64,000 nucleotides of DNA from Paragonimus westermani (taxonomy: Eukaryota > Platyhelminthes > Trematoda > Plagiorchiida > Troglotrematidae), in contig QNGE01001319.1 in assembly GCA_008508345.1 (NCBI GenBank), positions 30,215 through 94,214 of the forward strand, in the 5' to 3' direction. The stretch's first letter is position 1. Each line of letters begins with the position of its first letter. The position numbers and the translations under genes are program-made. This document shows positions 38,189-49,245 of the stretch, one piece after another. Under the pieces are notes generated by a model, which ran no database searches, was not told the DNA's origin, and was given only the letters and a program-made list of their open reading frames with translations.

Positions 38189-41100
38189 GTAAGTTGCCAG
38201 TTGGTAGATGCGCAGTCTGTTATATCTGCGTACAAACTGTGGTCCGCATGCACTACGTGTACAAGGCCCACAGGATAAACGCTGTGGTTCTATCCGAGTA
38301 CCTGAATGACCGAATCGGCCGCTTGTCGTAAAATGAGAAGAATGGGGAGACCTGTTTGATCTTGACGGTTTTTGCACGAATAGCCGGAGGTAGGTTCGTG
38401 CGTTTGTGCTCAGACCACTATGTGTTCCTCGTCAACACGAACTTTCGTGCTTCTGAAATTCTTTCAACGACCACCTCCTGTCCTCTCAATTCGATGCGGA
38501 TGGGGGCTCCAATTGGCCACATTTCGATTAGCCATAGATAGCAAGGTTGCCTAAAAGAATACAGAAAATGCTAATCTACGTGCCATAACTCTGACGGCGC
38601 GCTGGCTTGCGCCCAAGTGTTTACTCGTTTTGACGAGGTTCTACGGAGCAAGCTCAAGAGGTCAGGTGCATACACGCTGTCCAGCTCAATCAGACCAAAT
38701 GCTAACCAACACACAGCTCGCCAGTAGACCAGCCCTCGTCCACTTCATACCAACACTGGGGATGCCGACAAGAAGTTCTTCATGCAGGTAGGCTGAATTG
38801 CTGTAGGTTAATTCATTGAACACTGAATGTCCGTGCATTCTGACAAAATCATAGGCAAATGTCAGTTATCACCAGATGATAGTAAGCATCACAACGTCCG
38901 CCTCCCTCCGGAAACGCGATCTCTCAAGAGTCCTATTAAGGGGTGGTAAGGCTTGGTGTTCAGAGGTGGAATTAACCAATGCATCAGAAAATTCGCAAAC
39001 GCTATTCTATCTTGTTCGGGTCATGGGTGTCGAATGATCAAGTGGCGGCAAACCAATCTGCAGGGTGGATGGATCATGATAATATAGACTGCAAAGGAGA
39101 CTAGAAAGCTGAGTAGAACATTTCCAGTCGCAATTTACCTGGTCCTCTGCGCTAACTACGCTGTGTTGTGTGATCAGTTATCCTCTGTGATCACAGGACT
39201 CTCTGTAAGAACGCAGATCTGGAAGGAAATCTGAAGTCTCAAACGTCACACGACACTGGACTAAGATGAACTTACTCGCGCCATGTTTGAAGCGGTGGGA
39301 AAAGGGCCAGTTTGTACGAAATAATGAGAACCTCTTGTCGTTCTTTTGGAAATTGACAGTCATCTCTATTTTTATGAAAATACTCATCAGCCACAAAAGA
39401 AACAGTGATTTCAATTGTGTTTAAGTCGTGAGTGCCCACTTTGTTTCGGAAGTAATTCAAAAGAAGTGAAGAGTTGCAAACAGCAGCCTAGATTCCGCGC
39501 AGGTTGTTTTTGTACAGAACAAATCATTGTTCCCGTGTGTTGTCCAAACACGATGATGCCTACCAGTGGCCAACATTAGCTGAGTTCTTAGTCATCAAGA
39601 AAAACATTCACGCCATCCAGGAGTAGGATGCCCGGAAAGTGCCGGCCCAAATTAAAGGCAAGATATAGTCTAAATTCAGATGAGTTAGGGGCCTATATGA
39701 AACTGCCAACATCCGTTACGGTCCTCTGCAGAGTGCAGGAAGCCTATCGTATTTCTACCGTCCATTTCTCAACGACCACATCTTGCACAAAGCTCTGAAT
39801 GTCCTCAAAAGAGTAGTATTGTGAAACTTTTCCCATAAAACAGAACAGTAGCATATATATATAAAAACGCTCCACCCAGCGATAAAACATAGGCGATCCG
39901 AGAAGCCTCTGGTCGCATGGTGATTAGGGTGACACAATACGGTATGCGCTCTGTCATCCAAATACAAAGAGTCCAAGAATGGCAAGTGCCTCGAGGTTTT
40001 ACAACAGTAAGCGGCGGTAGTGAAGTAGAGATCTCCTTAAAACTAAATACTATCTGGCTTACTCTTGCAAACTCGAGGTATTTTTGACACCAGCGTAAAA
40101 TCACTCTTTTATTAAAGGTTAGAATGCACAAAACGACTGTGTGTGTGCTGGTGTCTTACGACTGTGAAACTTGCCAGCTCCGCCTCAATGAAGTATGTAA
40201 GTCAACTGATTTCCACAATCTTTGTTCGTGCAGCATAGCTCATTTGGAAGCAGAAAAAATGAACAATGGGATACAGTGACGTGTGCTGGGAACGGACAAT
40301 TTGCCTTAAGACAAAGTGACTAAAGTTCACCAATTCAAGTAGCCCGGCCAAGTTCTTCCTGTGTCTGTCCATCATTTACCATACCGCACTTCGGTTATGT
40401 TCTATAGGTGCGAATAGTACAAAAAACACTGGTGGGTATACTAAGATTTGACACAACGTTATGAAGAAATCGGCATCAACTTTAGACTCCGTTGGCTCCA
40501 CCCAGCACCTCAGCCTCAGTCAAAAAGGTGTTTTACCGTTGGTCACAGATATAGTCACAAGCCGTTAACGATATCAAGGATGTTTTGGGTATCAGTTGTT
40601 AATATGCACGTTTCTTTCCAGGAAAAAAAAGAATAACTACACGTGTAAAACCTCGATAAACGAAGAAGAATCCTAAATTTGTGTGCAGTTTGGAACAGAC
40701 GAAGTTTTCATTCTTTTTTCCACTATTACTCTACTCTACTCTACTTTTAATCCTGTTTCCCTTTTTTCATTTTATGTTATTTGGTTCACGCTACCGCATT
40801 GACATTCACTCTCTTTCCATGTTGATGCATAATATTAATAATGACAACAGGAATAAGAATACGCTTTAGGTGTCTATCAAAAACTTTGTCTACTCTCAAG
40901 TGGATATCAATTTTAATCCCATGGGAAACCAGCTGACCGCGTTCCGTCGTCACCTGTACAGTGAAACGAACTCACAAAACGTCAAGTGTGTTTACACAAA
41001 ACGACCGAACCAACATTCTACTTATTCTTAATCATACCCTGAACCCCAGTCTGTCAGAGCATTTTAAAGTAAACCGCATTCGGGGTTAACGGATAATGAA

Positions 41101-44100
41101 CTGGGCCTTTAATCACCATTTCCGCCTACATATGTTAGGTTGGCACTGGTTTCAGTCTATTCAATATTCATGGATAATTAGGAGTAGCAATGAACTAGGT
41201 CGAAATGCTGGATTTGGTCGACTAGATCGAGCCAACGTCACCTTCAGTGTGCCGCCGAGTCTTAACCAATGGAATGCGGGCCGGGTCGATATGGTTTGAA
41301 AGAAACCAAACGAAGCAGAATCGCCTCATAGCTAATGAATGTAAGAGGTGAACCGGCCTCCATCTGTTCATGGAAAATACAAACACTATCTCAGGTAAAA
41401 AAAATGAAGGGATGGTAAGTTCGGTGATGGAGACCATTTACATTTAAATTTATCCAGTTGTGAAGACAACAGTGGACTGCTTGCAGAATGACTTCAGTTT
41501 AAATCGAGCGCTTTAGAACTCAGAATTGTAATGGTTGCTTGATGTGCACATGTATTAGCCAGGTCGATTAAACTTAAAAACAAACAGAAAGACATATACG
41601 GTAACAGTTGGAGCAGAAAGAAAAGCCAGATAATGCTTGTTTGAAAACAGAAAATGAGTTGAACAAACAAGTAACAACAGTCTTAAACCACAATTTGTTG
41701 AACAGAGAAACTGAAGACTCGATAATCCTGCGCCCAAGGGGTACTTTGAATAGAAGTCCCACAAAAAGATAGGAATGTGAGGAGACTCCGGTGCAGTCGA
41801 TGGACAACCTACCGTCAATTGTGAGAACACTGTAAACATAACAGACAAATTAGTGGGGAAAGTGGATGTTACTTCGAATGACCAAAGTCGGCATTTACAG
41901 AACTTCGACGAGGGCAGTACATTGGATACAGCAACAGCCGGATCGTTTAAACTGAACTCTAGGTATGTGTCAGCTGGAAGCATTCTTCCTAGACGTGACA
42001 AAAAGGCTACACAGCAGCCAACAATAATAAGTAACATAATCCGAAATTCCTATTTTATCATCGTATACTGCTGACAAAGGCGCGATCTCAATTAACAGGA
42101 TATGGTGAAGACTCACGATCTTAAACTTGATAGACTACACCTGGTAACCTCATATAACAGCGCGTAAGGGACAGTCTGACCGGTGTGTACACGTAGTTCA
42201 ATGACGTGGATGGCCAGCACCTCGTCTGTAGCTTCAGAGAATCGGGATTAGTGGGTCGCACAGTAATCGATATTTGAAGGAGCATCGACAGCAACACATT
42301 GGCAACGAATGTTGAGAAGATACTGCTTTAAAATCACGCTATAAGACGGATATTTACTACAACGTGAACTGAGTAAGACAAATTTATATAGAAGCGAAGA
42401 GAGAAAAAAGGGAAGGCCCGAGTGTACTCAAAACAAATGACACAATAATGTCCAAAGAAGACGCACCAAAATAGGTCGGACAGTGAGTTGTGCAGCATGG
42501 CATTTCAATCTTCTCTTGAAATTCGTCACGGAAGTCTTTGTTCTGAAGCCTCCGATGGTCTGTGTCCAAATTACTAGGATCAACACGTCTATAGTTCGTA
42601 AACCAGATGCAACCATGAACAGGCACTATGTACTGGTAAAACGACGTCCATAGAACAGTCTCCTAGTGTCTTTCAATGTCTAACCTAACATAGCACCCCT
42701 AAATTTCTTTCATGACCATGATTTTCGACGGCAATTTACTGGCGGTTCATAATGATGTTTAACTGTAGAAAAGAACGAGTCTAAGTTCAAAAATATAAGA
42801 TAATGAGGCAATACACAAGTTGTGGGAAGTACCTACCTTAACTCAACCGTTTAATGTCTAGGTCCTTATATCATACAAATGAATAAGTGGGTTGTCAATG
42901 TGGATAATAGGAAATGTGAAGGCTGTCTTGTGGCACACGCGTTATTTCGCCTAATTAAGAACAGCTATTTTACAAACAACTCAGCCATACAACATCAGTG
43001 TTAACATAATTAAATGCGATTAGAAGCTAACCCTAGTAACGTTTTCAACCACCGACACAGTGAGTAACAAGAGCCTTGTCTCTGGAATCAAATCCGGTCC
43101 ATCGTAGATGAGTTGCTAGCAACTGACTTCACATCCGCATTTCAAACCAATACTTGCGCAGCTCGCACCTAAAGCCAGTTTGCTAGGGCATCCGCAGAAT
43201 GATTAACATGACATTCAATTGGGTGAAATCTATAGCTCATAACTCAAGCATCTCAATCTATCCCGCCTTAAGCATGTGGCGGAAGAATTGGTCGAACCTG
43301 CTCTGGCAAATATTTGATTCCTGGCCTCAAAGTTATGCAACCATTGGTTCTAACGAATGCATGCGGGAGAATGCAAACATTGATGATCGAATATCGAGGG
43401 TGTTTTACTTCATTCACTTTGGGAGATCATATTGCACAGCTGTGAAGTAACACAACCACCATCCCCAATCACTTTATACACTCACTACTCATGAGTCATG
43501 GCAACAATGACATGTGACGACAAAAAGGCAGAGTACAAATATCGACCAAATAGATTGTGTGCTGCGTATCGGAGATGCACATCTTACTCTAGCCCCGTTA
43601 TTCATATATCTGTCGATCCAGGCGCTTCGTCTCAGGGTCTCGAGAGACGGTGAAACGGAACATCGTGGTCAAGATGAAATGGGGATTACCAAAAATGCAT
43701 GTTTCACCGGACCTCAGTAAACAATTGTCTGTGCATAGTCAGGCTCAGTACATCAGTTAAATTCTGTTGACCTCAACCATAGATGGGCTAGGCATTCAAT
43801 TTGCCGGCACAGGTTGGAGAAGAACGGCTGTTCGGATGCTGTCAAGAACGCGTATTATAAAGTCTCCGACGACCATATGAAACGAACCAAACACCGAGAC
43901 ACCAGTATACTAGTCACTGATCCGAATGAACCAATCCAGATGAGAAGCGGCTGGGTGGTATTTCTCAGTTTGTTTGATAGAAGGTAGGAGTCGCCGATTA
44001 CGCGATCCTCTTCACTGAGCATTTCGACGCCGAAGAATTACGAACTGAAAATAGTGAAAGGCTGATGTGGCTGTGCACATCTCACGGTCTTCAAATTTCG

Positions 44101-44262
44101 AGTGTCACATTTCAACACAGGAAGAAACACTCCGTCACATGGATACCGCCCTATGCGTCTCAATACCGACACAAAATGACCATATAGCAGTCAATAACAG
44201 AGTGGCACAGCTCACAGGCGGTTACAAACAGTAGGGCATTTGGGATCAACCAACTGAACTAG

Positions 44263-44433
44263 GATCATACTATTGTGCATGCCCGTTTGTCTCCGTCGTT
44301 TGCGCTGGTACTCGAGCTAAAGAACGCTTGTTCGGAAGCACTGGTAAACAAATTACCTAGCTCTAGTCAGACGAAACAATTTAATGAACACTGGAAGCAA
44401 ATAGCAATAGCTGTGAAAACTTGCCATGAAGAG
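44263..44433 (+). CDS. Candidate penultimate exon of an unknown plus-strand gene
   Basis: A 171-bp segment (phase 0 both ends) after a weak acceptor (AACTAG) and before a very good donor (GAAGAG|GTATGT). It encodes LELKNACSEALVNKLPSSSQ and then TKQFNEHWKQIAIAVKTCHE, probably helical. It precedes 44566-44892 across a 132-bp intron with matching phase. The family is unknown. Confidence 0.35.
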
Positions 44434-44565
44434 GTATGTTCTGGCGGAAACGAGTACATCTGGTCGGACAACCGAGGGAAATAAAGTGAGTCTTATCTGG
44501 AAATAGCAAACGGCATTTTTCCCTGGTCCGTGGTTGTGTTGGTCATCGGATAGGGGTGAGCGAAG

Positions 44566-44892
44566 CCATTTGTGGAAAAGTTGGTTCACTTATCATCAGC
44601 GAGTTTCCCCGATTTGATGGATACACTGAACATTTTGTGGGACAATTTAACTGACCTCAACCGACCCCAACCGGACCGCATAAACTATAGGACCCAAATG
44701 ATCAGTTATTGCATTCCAGACGGCCAACCACAGGAAGCAAAATTGGTCCCGTATTTTGAATTGTTCGGACATAACAGAGTTACTGAACTATATCGCCTCT
44801 CTCTTCCATTTTTCCGGAATGGTGGACACAAGCTGATATCGAGACTGATAAAATCCCTTCACGCGGAACGTTCGGGACAGGCAGCCAGTTGA
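44566..44892 (+). CDS. Candidate terminal exon of an unknown plus-strand gene
   Basis: A 327-bp segment ending in TGA. It encodes PFVEKLVHLSSASFPDLMDT, NILWDNLTDLNRPQPDR and a C-terminal helix (HKLISRLIKSLHAERSGQ). Codon use and residue mix look coding. The acceptor (GAGCGAAG) is weak, and an alternative AG lies 12 bases upstream in another frame. No family is recognised. It is nested antisense in the MYO18-like gene, close to the first PDZ exon. Confidence 0.38.
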   Translation, partial: PFVEKLVHLSSASFPDLMDTLNILWDNLTDLNRPQPDRINYRTQMISYCIPDGQPQEAKLVPYFELFGHNRVTELYRLSLPFFRNGGHKLISRLIKSLHAERSGQAAS

Positions 44893-45473
44893 TCCGAGAT
44901 GTTTCTCCGAGATTCCAACGTGCCGTAGTCTGCGTTCCCAACATTTCTAGTCCTTCCTAGACCTGGTTTGGTCTGTTTCTATCTTGAGTACGCTTACAAG
45001 TCATGGGTCCAACTAACCGGAGATGTTTCTCGGAAGTTTTCAACCCAACGAGTTTGGGGTAGTGCAACATACCTGGTTACATGTAATCTGGATACTATCA
45101 GGCTTTAAACCTTAACAAGAGTAGCTGAATTCGCGAGGATTTCTGACCTGCATCCGTGCGATTTGTAGCTGACTTCGTTATAATTCACCCAACTCGGGTG
45201 TGAGAAAAAAACGGATAGGCCCACGGCCTTTAACTTCAATATCACGAAGAGCATATTTGAAATATGAACTTTATTTCGAGAGTGTCGAAGAACAGCAGCG
45301 TGGGACATCTGGCTAGTCACTGCGTTGATTGTGTGAACAAGGTTAACCCCGGTAATCTGATGACCACTGCCCCAGGATAATTGAGACAAAATTGATACAT
45401 CGTGTCATTGAGTTGTTGTGCTACACTCAGATAAATAAAGGTCGGTAAAACGGACGAAGAGAAGCTGTTGGAC

Positions 45474-45492
45474 AGAGAGAGAGAGAGAGAAG
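45474..45492. repeat. (AG)9 microsatellite
   Basis: A perfect AG run about 100 bases beyond the donor of the first PDZ exon (CT-rich on the transcribed minus strand). Confidence 0.9.
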
Positions 45493-45588
45493 AACAGCTG
45501 GAACAGGGAACCAAGATGGAAATCGACGGTGACCGTTTTATCATAATGATATTTGGATGAAAGGCTAAAAAACCGACAACAAACTTAC

Positions 45589-45822
45589 CGGTCGACGAAC
45601 TTCAAGAAACTCTCCAGTGCTGCTCAGACCTAAGCGTTCGTGATATGTTCCACGACGAAGTAAAATTCCGAAACCATGTTTCGGGTCCTGGACAAGACGG
45701 ACTCGGAACGGCGAATCGGTGGGTGGTGGTAACCAAGGGATATGTGCTAATGGATAGCTATGAAAAGAATTTGTCCAATTTGAGATGAAGAAATCCGTCG
45801 TAAGGCTCCTCATATTGATAAT
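45589..45822 (-). CDS. MYO18A: Myosin XVIII-like, first half of PDZ domain
   Basis: A 234-bp exon (78 codons, phase 0 both ends) between the acceptor TATGTCTTTTCAG and the donor CCG|GTAAGT. After an aromatic-rich leader it reads PFRVRLVQDPKHGFGILLRR and GTYHERLG. This matches the start of the MYO18A PDZ (ELVLQRDSQGSFGFSVRRGT); HGFGILLRR is the carboxylate-binding loop. Joining to the exon at 34840-35217 gives EVRRP-ALYAEPGS, in line with VVHFAEPGA. The strand, phase and domain continuity across a 10.4-kb intron make the link convincing. Confidence 0.85.
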
Positions 45823-45868
45823 CTGAAAAGACATACTAGGTTAACAAAGCTAACAACACACTAATTAC

Positions 45869-46117
45869 CTCCGTAGGGGATTGCATGGCATCAGTCTCAG
45901 ATTCATGGAAGGATCTGGATGTTAGTTTAGGGGAGGGCGGTAACACAGGTTTTTCGTCTGTAAAAATGATCAAGTTTGAACGGATCTTACTGAAAATCTT
46001 CTCATGCGCATCACGTATTTCTTGTTGTGTGAAACCTATCGAGGAGTGATGCTTTTTCAAGACAGCCCTATCTGTAGAATTCCAATGAGTGAATGAAGTT
46101 GTTTGTCGGTGAGGCAT
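45869..46117 (-). CDS. MYO18A: Myosin XVIII-like, N-terminal exon
   Basis: An open segment ending at the donor ACGGAG|GTAATT in phase 0, only 46 bp before the PDZ exon. The ATG at 46117 has G at -3 and an in-frame TAG 36 bases upstream, so it is a reasonable start. An acceptor at that TAG (TACTGTCTAG) cannot be excluded, which would extend the exon slightly. The 83 residues begin MPHRQTTSFTHWNSTDRAVL, contain a charged helix (QEIRDAHEKIFSKIRSN) and end in a Pro/Ser-rich linker. The Lys/Glu-rich motif of vertebrate MYO18A is not evident. Confidence 0.62.
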
Positions 46118-47429
46118 TGCAGCGTACGCGGAGGAAGACGTGCGAAAATACTAGACAGTAACAACTTCGGCAGACCAGAACTAGTGGATCGATGACTGTC
46201 CGTCCGAACGTAGGCTAATATCCAGCTTGAGAGACGACCATGAATCCTAGGATTTTAAATTGAAAAACCACTGAATAAACGAAGTGCACGAAAACACCCG
46301 TATGATCAAAATGACAAAAATCGCAGGTTCCTTTCCTACCCACTTAAAAGAGAGAATAGACAGATCCCACAAATTGACACGCACATCAGTGCTGGAAGAA
46401 AGAGCGTTACAACGGTAGTTTACAAGTATGTATGAGGAATAATAGGTAGATAGACGACGACCTGGCACAGGAAGATTAAACCGTTCCTCCATGGAGTTTG
46501 ACCTTACTGGTCCGGCTCACCTCCAAGACTAGGAACCTCGAAACTCAGAATTGACGGTCGGAGGCCTTAGGTAAGATGGAAGTTGAGCGGGCTGTGTGGC
46601 GTGAATGTAGTCGTTGTTCCACCGAATCGTCTGCGAAGTGAATCCATTTCATGAATCGCGGAAGTGGAAGCTGTGTTGCCTACAATGTGTTATCTTCACC
46701 CATAGCTGGATTGTTTGTTTGCAAGATGTAGGCAATTTGGTGTTGAGTGTTTAAATATAGGCACAGTTGCTCTTGTTAATTAGGTTCTCTCCCCCAACTC
46801 TTTCTCTGTTTCCTGACAAGGACTTGCATTTCTTCTTCATCATTGTATGACAGTTTTAAGCTTGGCGCGGAGCACTTTCTCAGTGGAAATGTACAATCTT
46901 GGTAGAGCGCTGTCACCAGTGAGGATGACAACGAATTCAACGATGATAATGATGATCATATAGACGTTACAGCTAGCTCCTTTGAAAAATAAGCACTGCG
47001 CTCAAAGTTCGCTAATACTAGAACTCACTGTAGCAACCAGCAATCACGAAAGAACCTGGATGAAACCGTGCCCTTCTGCTCACTTTCTCTGGATGCATGT
47101 TACTGTGTATGTCTGTTACAAAAGACCTGATATGAATTGAATGTTAATTTCCTCATTAATTCCTCATTAATTGCACGCAACTGATGTTCGTTCTTTGTTA
47201 AGAATTCCTTTTTTTGTCCTAACCTCCAAGTACGTTTTGCTCGAGTCTTTTTCAAAGGTTCTACACACTTTTCACTCGGTGCGTTTTCAAGAGTGGGTGT
47301 CAACCCCGTGATCGCTTGGTGCCGCCAGTTCCAGACAACGCTAGATCTAGCTACTTATGATAAACCCGACGATTGCTTGGAACATACAGCTTGTTTCCAA
47401 ACCTTTCAGCGTTCTCCTATTTCCACACG
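46118..47429 (-). other. Region upstream of the MYO18-like gene
   Basis: About 1.3 kb 5' of the putative start codon. A CT-rich stretch at about 46,775-46,840 and an 11-base tandem duplication (CCTCATTAATT twice, about 47,148-47,170) are visible. No TATA box, CAAT pair or coding exon could be supported. Confidence 0.4.
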
Positions 47430-47745
47430 AGGCTTCAACGCATAACTATTCGTCTAATACACCATCAGTACTGAATATCCCTGTGAATGCCGAGACAGGG
47501 ACCCTGGTCACGCTTCAATGAGGCAACCATGTTGATCAGCGCGGCACTGATCTTACATTATGCATGACTGGATTATCATGTCCAAATTAGCTACCTTATT
47601 CGCTTCTGATTAGTAGTCCGATTGCCCGGTCGCCTCAAGTGGAAGCATATTGACTGCCCTGTCACCTTCATGGCTATTACATCTTTCCAAGTTGAAATAA
47701 CAGAAATAACTAAACTTTTTGCGTAATAGTTTACGTACCAGTGAG
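47430..47745 (-). repeat. Pol III/hammerhead repeat, copy B (decayed)
   Basis: Minus strand: a 5' block starting CTACTCACTGGTACG, a decayed box A region (GTGCCGCGCTGATCAAC), a decayed box B (CAGGGTCCCTGTC) and a broken hammerhead (CTGATGG ... GACGAAT, about plus 47440-47482). It lies directly downstream of copy C in the same orientation, so the two form a head-to-tail tandem with a unit of roughly 350 bp. Confidence 0.6.
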
Positions 47746-47816
47746 TAGAGGGGCGTTTTGTTTGATATAAATCGAGTATCGATCACAATTTTTTGGTCAG
47801 CCCCTTACGAAAAGAA

Positions 47817-47866
47817 GCACAGTATGCGAATTTCGCTCTTGTTAGAGCTCGTCAGTAGTGCACATC
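47817..47866 (-). ncRNA. Hammerhead ribozyme motif, copy C (core intact)
   Basis: Minus strand: GGATGTGCACTA (stem I 5' side), CTGACGA (plus 47849-47855; fits CUGANGA), a 5-bp stem II GCTCT/AGAGC with loop AACA, GAAA (plus 47831-47834), then ATTCGCAT as a 2-bp stem III with a four-base loop, A as the cleavage-site H, and a 3' stem I strand ending GTGC that pairs with GCAC. All catalytic-core boxes are present in type I order. Stem I has two mismatched positions next to the core, so activity would be reduced or would need tertiary help. Confidence 0.68.
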
Positions 47867-47885
47867 CTTGTCACGACCAGGATTT

Positions 47886-47889
47886 AAAC
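47886..47889. repeat. Target site duplication, left copy (AAAC)
   Basis: AAAC directly before the 5' LTR matches AAAC directly after the 3' LTR (53185-53188), the length expected for Ty3/Gypsy integrases. Confidence 0.88.
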
Positions 47890-48206
47890 TGTAGAGACAT
47901 TCTTGGTTTGCCACGTATTCCAACTATTTTGCTATTTATTTTGACCGCGGACATTATTGACATTGTTTGGTTGCATGTCTGGGTTTTCTCGTAGGTTCGA
48001 CCGCCCAAGGTCACAATTACAATTACACTTGCACCTTCCGGACGCTAGCTACTGGTCTGTTGCGCTTTGCTTCTGTTGTGTCTTGCTTACAGCTCGTTTT
48101 CCCGGTCTCTTTGCAATAAACGTCGTTGTCCTATAATCAGTTTTTCTGATTTAATTATTGTGGAGAATAGGCACGATTCTAGACAGAAACGTACCAGTCC
48201 TCTACA
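47890..48206 (+). repeat. 5' LTR
   Basis: 317 bp, bounded by TGTAGA and TCTACA inverted ends. It contains AATAAA at 48115-48120. Base-by-base comparison with 52868-53184 showed no difference. Confidence 0.95.
48115..48120 (+). promoter_or_regulatory. LTR polyadenylation signal AATAAA
   Basis: A canonical hexamer (TTGCAATAAACG) inside the LTR, repeated at 53093-53098 in the 3' LTR where it would end the transcript. It is followed by a T-rich stretch (CAGTTTTTCTGATT). Confidence 0.7.
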
Positions 48207-48209
48207 ATT

Positions 48210-48222
48210 TGGTGAGCCCGAT
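48210..48222 (+). promoter_or_regulatory. Primer binding site, tRNA-Trp type
   Basis: TGGTGAGCCCGAT starts three bases after the 5' LTR. It is complementary to the 3' end of a tRNA ending TCGGG.TCACCA, as in tRNA-Trp, with one mismatch; Trp priming is the known mode for CsRn1. Confidence 0.7.
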
Positions 48223-48417
48223 TATTAATCCATTCTTTTCAGCAATTTTTTTTCGGTTGACCGCCGCAAATTATTTTAACCCGAAACCTCTTAATTGCGG
48301 TAAACCGTTTTCAATTTTGGGAGTTTACCTAATTTTATTCGTTCATATATATATACGTAAATTTCCGTTGATTCTTTTAGAGTATATATATACATTAAGT
48401 TTTGCCTTATTTTTGCA

Positions 48418-49245
48418 ATGGACCCTGAACAGAAGCCGACAGTCGGAGCAGTCACAATTACTGTTCCCCAGTTCCTAGATATGGAACCCGCTTTGTGGTT
48501 CATGTACTTAGAGGCGGAGTTCTGCAATCAGCGCGTTACGACAGATCAGGCTAAATTTAGCCAACTCTTGGCCAGGCTTCCCAAGGATGTCACGATGCAA
48601 GTGCGTGACCTCCTGCTGAATTTACCCGCCGAACGTAGATATGAAGCCCTTAAGGAAGCCGTCATCAAACGGGTCACGCCTTCTGATAGATCTCGACTAC
48701 AACAGCTCTTTAGGGATCTGCAACTGGGAGATAAGCGACCGTCTGATTTGTTGCTTCAAATGCAACAGTTGCTGGGCCCCTCATCCATGGATGAGACACT
48801 CCTCAAGGAGTTGTGGATGCAACGCCTTCCGGTTAACACGCAAGCTATTCTCACAGCAGCCAAGTCCCCGTCCTTGTTGGACGCAGCACAACTCGCTGAT
48901 GAGATTCAGGATCGTTTTTGCACCGTCTCCCCTGTCTCCATTACAGCAGTGACGAATCGTACGGAAAAGGGTCCCGAGACCCCAAACTTTTCACCTCCAC
49001 AGCTTTCATCTCGTCCGCCACCCGATGATTGGCGCACGGTTTGGGCGGAGATAGCAGCTCTTCGGCGAGATTTCGCCCGCCTCAAGACACGATCCCCTTC
49101 GCGTCGACGTCGGAGTAAGTCTCCGCGTAAATCTCAGGCATTTGGCGAATTGTGCTGGTACCACAACAAGTTCGGCAACCGGGCGAAGCGTTGTGTCGCC
49201 CCTTGTAAATACTTCAACCAGGGAAACTCCCAAGCCGGCCCGTAA
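48418..49245 (+). CDS. gag: Gag polyprotein of the Gypsy element
   Basis: 275 residues, uninterrupted. The N-terminal 170 residues have the helical capsid character of Gypsy Gags (segments [13 protein letters not shown] and [18 protein letters not shown]). A basic tract follows (residues 225-238, [11 protein letters not shown]). The C-terminal box [18 protein letters not shown] (residues 246-263) gives C-X2-H-X9-C-X3-C, in place of the usual CX2CX4HX4C knuckle. This CHCC form is a hallmark of CsRn1-type elements. Gag packages the element RNA into virus-like particles in the cytoplasm. The stop TAA overlaps the pol start codon as TAATG. The first ATG of the frame lies 212 bases past the LTR. 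Confidence 0.93.
   Translation: MDPEQKPTVGAVTITVPQFLDMEPALWFMYLEAEFCNQRVTTDQAKFSQLLARLPKDVTMQVRDLLLNLPAERRYEALKEAVIKRVTPSDRSRLQQLFRDLQLGDKRPSDLLLQMQQLLGPSSMDETLLKELWMQRLPVNTQAILTAAKSPSLLDAAQLADEIQDRFCTVSPVSITAVTNRTEKGPETPNFSPPQLSSRPPPDDWRTVWAEIAALRRDFARLKTRSPSRRRRSKSPRKSQAFGELCWYHNKFGNRAKRCVAPCKYFNQGNSQAGP

Larger units (their letters stand above)
35218..45588 (-). other. MYO18-like 10.4-kb intron splitting the PDZ domain
   Basis: This intron interrupts the PDZ domain. It carries a hammerhead repeat copy (35,735-36,115) and plus-strand exon candidates at 37,850-38,188 and 44,263-44,892. Near 36,507-36,698 (plus) there is another short open stretch after a fair acceptor, ending in a stop without a donor; it is too weak to call. 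A dinucleotide run lies near the right end. Elsewhere nothing recognisable was found. Confidence 0.55.
47745..47889 (-). repeat. Pol III/hammerhead repeat, copy C, 3' part
   Basis: The 3' portion of a repeat unit cut in two by the Gypsy element. It starts (minus sense) inside box B (GAGTTTAAATCC; bases shared with the target duplication), followed by CTGGTCGTGACAAGGATG, the hammerhead motif and a tail with TTCGTAAGGGGCTGACC. The rest of the unit, with box A, lies beyond the 3' LTR at 53185-53300. Confidence 0.7.

Noticed and set aside
39755..40131. Possible Penelope-like reverse transcriptase remnant (LPFLDS-type motif, minus strand)
   Set aside because: A single short motif split across two frames; no second conserved block.
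41555..42037. 160-codon minus-strand frame with a hydrophobic start (signal-peptide-like)
   Set aside because: Low-complexity composition, no supported splice pair and no family motif.
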